From Letharia columbiana (lineage: Eukaryota; Ascomycota; Lecanoromycetes; Lecanorales; Parmeliaceae), in contig NW_023501102.1 of the NCBI RefSeq assembly GCF_014066305.1, positions 1 to 64,000 on the forward strand: 64,000 bases of DNA, given 5' to 3'. This document shows, piece after piece, positions 61,199 to 64,000 of this stretch; the first letter of the stretch is position 1; every line of letters starts with the position of its first letter. Made by a program: the position numbers and the translations under genes. The notes beneath the pieces are model-generated. The model worked only from the letters and a program-made list of their open reading frames with translations. It was not told the DNA's origin and did no database searches.

Positions 61199-61370
61199 TA
61201 AGTAAAGGCCTATAAATTAAATTCATAAAGTTGAATTTTTCATTTTTCTAAGTTAAATAAAGTTGAATTTTTCTAAGTTAAATCGAATTTTAGTCTTAGC
61301 TCTAAGTTAAATCGAACTCTAATCGCTTACTATACGTTTTTAATCTACTTTTATTACTACGAAATTAATA
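61199..61370 (-). mobile_element. Second copy of the Helitron-like 3' terminus
   Basis: TAAGTAAAGGCC and the next roughly 160 bp are the reverse complement of 44490-44658, including the degraded hairpin (ATAAATTAAATTCATAAAG) and the repeated TAAGTTAAAT words. Preceded by TA. The element would extend to the right on the minus strand. RIP has changed the terminal CTTG to CTTA. Confidence 0.72.
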
Positions 61371-61774
61371 AAGAAGATAAAAGTCTTAATTCTAAGTTAA
61401 ATTAAACTTTATTTACTTTCTATATAATATTTAATTTACTTCTATTACTATAAATCGCTAATTAATTATATTTTTATCTAAAAAAGAAATATCTACTTAA
61501 TAATCTTATTTTTAATATATCTCGTTAATTAAGTAAATTATCTTCTTAATAGATTATCTAAAATTATAATTAATAAGCCGATCTTATTAATAACTCGACT
61601 TAAGATTATATATAATTAATTATAAATAAAGATCTCGAGATATAGATATAAATTAATCTACTATAATAACTAGCTCTAAGACTTATTAATTATTATATTA
61701 AAGACTAATTAAATTAGAAATTAAATATATCGAAAAAGAGTATATAGATTATTCGAATTAGGCGGAGTTAGAGG
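61371..61774 (-). other. Continuation of the second Helitron-like copy, no gene seen
   Basis: At about 61380-61450 the segment TCTTAATTCTAAGTTAAAT to TTACTTCTATTACTATAAAT repeats the preceding about 110 bp in tandem. The rest is RIP-mutated and unassigned. Confidence 0.45.
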
Positions 61775-64000
61775 AATATATAATATATAATATTATTTAT
61801 TATTATATTCGCTTTTAAGAATATAATAATTAAGTATTTTAGATTTAATATACTTAATTTATAGATATATCTTATTATATAGATTTATACGCTACTTTAA
61901 ATTTCTTAATAATATTATTATATAATTTTATTTTAACTTTAAATAATAAGATAAAAGCGAGATTAATTTAAAGATATTTATTATTTTAATAGATAGAAGA
62001 AAGCTATCTTTCTTATTAATAACTTAATTTCTACTATTATAAATAATCTTAATTTTAAAAAACTTATTAAGAACTTAACTATTAAATTAAGCGATATTCT
62101 TATTAAGAGTATAAAGAATTATTTTAAATATATAGAAATTAGCTATTTAATATAGATTAAGATTATTATAAATAATATTAATTAGCTAAGTAATAAAGTT
62201 ATCTAATAATTACTTAATAAACTAATTAATAGCTTTTTATTTTTTAAAGCTTATTAAGATATTATTATCTATATCTAATAATCTTTAAGTAAATTTCTTT
62301 ATATTAATTTAATCTTAATTAATAAAATTAGAGTTTTAAAGTCTTATATTTTTTATTAGTTTAAGAATTTAAATATAATTTTAAAGATAAAACGTTTTTA
62401 ATATAATCTAAGCGATATAATCTAACTTAATACTCTTAATAATTAAAAGAATTTAATAAAAGTTATTATAGAAGTATATAACTATATTATTAAAAGAAGT
62501 AAAATTCTTTCGAATATCTTAAAGTATATAATCGATAATCTCGATATCGTAGCGGTTTTATATAGAGATCTTATTTTAGAAAATAAGCTTAATTATCTTT
62601 AATAATTAAGTTAAATTAAATTCTATTAATATATTATAATTAAATTAAATAATAATATTAAGAGAAATCTTAAAGTAAGAATAAGTAATAATATTATTTT
62701 AAAGAAGAATAAAGATAATATTAGATAAAGCTATAGTAATAGCTATTTTAGAGTTATTTTATACTCTTTATAATATAATATTCTAAAATATAGTCTTATT
62801 AATATCTTTATAATTATTAAAAAAGAAAAGTTAATTATTAAAATAAGAGATCGCGTTTTAAATAGCGTTAGCTATAATAATTTAATTATTATTAAAACTT
62901 ATTTATATTTAATTTTAGATATTAATTTAATAGCTATATACTTCGCGTAGAAGTTAATTTTAATTATTAATATAATATTATTTATAATCTCGCTAAATTA
63001 CAAATAAATTAAAGTTAATAATAAGATTAATATTCTTTATAGAGCTAATATTATTTTTCTTTAATCGAATTTAAATTAAATAAAGATAGAAGTCTTCGAT
63101 AACGATTTATTTATATTATATATTATTTAATAGAGAAAGAATATAATATTAAGTTTAAAGAATATAAATAAGATTATTAGATAATTTAAATAAAGAATAA
63201 TAAGTATTAATTAAGAAATATATATAAAGTGCGGAAGAAGAATTAAATTATTTATAAATAAAAAAAGAAAAAATATATCTAGCGCGAAAAGTTTTAATAG
63301 CTAAAAAAAGAATATTATATTAAAAAAAGTTATAATATTTTAAAATTATTATTAGCGCGATAATCTTCTTATTCTATAACTTAAAATACTTTAACTTATT
63401 AAAGAAATTATTAAAAAAAAAAAATCTAATATAAAAAGTTTTAATATATAAAAAAAGAAATACTATATTAAAAAAAGTTATAATATTTTAATATTATTAT
63501 TAGCGCGATAAGCTATTTATATTATACTTAAAGTATTTCTATTTAATAAAAAAGAAATTATCTATATATCTTAATTTATAATTATTTTATAGATTTAGAG
63601 AGTTATCGAGTTTATATTATAGTAGAATTATTATAAAGAGACTTCGTAAGTAATATTCTCTCTTATTAGACCGCTACTTTATTTAATACTTAATTTTATT
63701 TAATATTATTATAAAGTAAGTCTCTTACTATATAAATACTATAATAGAAAAAAAGAATATTATTATTTATCGTATATAAGTCTTTAAAGAATATAGAATT
63801 TAATATATTTAGAAGAAGATATCGTAGATAGAAGAGCTTTCTAGCGTTTAAATTAATATAGTATATTCTTTTAATAATATCTCTACGCCTCTAACGTAAA
63901 CTTTATTTAAATATATCTTACTTATTTTTTTTTAGATATATTATATCGATAGATCGATATAGAAGAGATCTTCTATTTATCTTCTCTATCGATATTATTA
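61775..64000 (+). repeat. Unidentified repeat E, copy 2 (runs off the window)
   Basis: Same order as 57567-59700. Relative to copy 1 it has about 70-90 extra bases near 62712-62790 (AGCTATAGTAATAGCT palindrome region). The internal module recurs at about 63280-63365 and 63420-63510. Open stretch 'NILKYIIDNLDIVAVLYRD' near 62510-62570. Product unknown. Confidence 0.7.

Noticed and set aside
1..64000. Mitochondrial or protist (for example Plasmodium-like) origin because of extreme AT content
   Set aside because: Nuclear fungal Copia, Gypsy, LINE, Tc1 and pogo elements fill the window, and the selective loss of CpA/TpG with CpG retained is a RIP pattern, not a general AT bias.

Overview
The window is a block of nested, decayed transposable elements from the nuclear genome of a filamentous ascomycete (Pezizomycotina type) that carries out repeat-induced point mutation (RIP). 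Three things support this. The sequence is extremely AT-rich. CpA and its complement TpG are nearly absent over long stretches, while CpG, CpT and TpC remain (TCG, GCG and CTC are common). Every recognisable coding region is a fungal-type transposon whose CAA, CAG and TGG codons have become stops. Because TpG is lost, ATG is lost too, so ordinary ORF finding sees almost nothing. I found no intact host gene, tRNA, rRNA or CRISPR array. The genus cannot be named from the window.

Left part (1-23910). A minus-strand Copia-type element (here 'Copia3') has its 5' LTR at 22636-22787. Its leader runs leftward to 21739 and its gag resumes at 2247 and runs off the left edge. Two tandem minus-strand copies of a 6.2-kb LINE, sharing one 17-18-bp target duplication, interrupt it. 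A third, plus-strand LINE (12946-19885) sits inside the second copy with a clean 15-bp duplication. This third copy is broken by a fragment of a small DNA element flanked by a roughly 230-bp duplication.

Middle part (23916-41282). 'Copia1' (23916-33457) has 139-bp LTRs and a 5-bp duplication AATAG. A Tc1/mariner element (28725-31128) lies directly after its RT active site, and that element contains a 560-bp MITE. A second MITE of the same family is at 32148-32638. 'Copia2' copy 1 (33529-41157) has 151-bp LTRs and PPT, gag, integrase, RT and RNase H remnants. It carries a third MITE and a minisatellite in its 3' UTR, and it is inserted in the LTR of another minus-strand copy ('Copia4').

Right part (41456-64000). 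Copia2 copy 2 (41456-46261) is split by a 2153-bp GC-richer insert (42506-44658). The insert has Helitron-like ends (5' TC, 3' hairpin, 11 nt, CTTG) and carries a gene-like cargo: a 242-codon reading frame with two RIP-type stops, an AT-hook-like motif and 200-bp tandem repeats. A LINE fragment follows, then a minus-strand Gypsy element (47562-56727, 185-bp LTRs). The Gypsy element holds a 706-bp TIR element and a 1.9-kb pogo/Fot1-type transposon. The final 7 kb has an unidentified repeat (57567-59700 and 61775-64000) and a second copy of the Helitron-like 3' terminus at 61199.

The genes do not work together as a host pathway. The window is a stratified graveyard: older hosts (Copia, LINE, Gypsy) are saturated with RIP, and younger or shorter guests keep many CpA/TpG sites. 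The relative order of insertion can be read from the duplications and empty sites.
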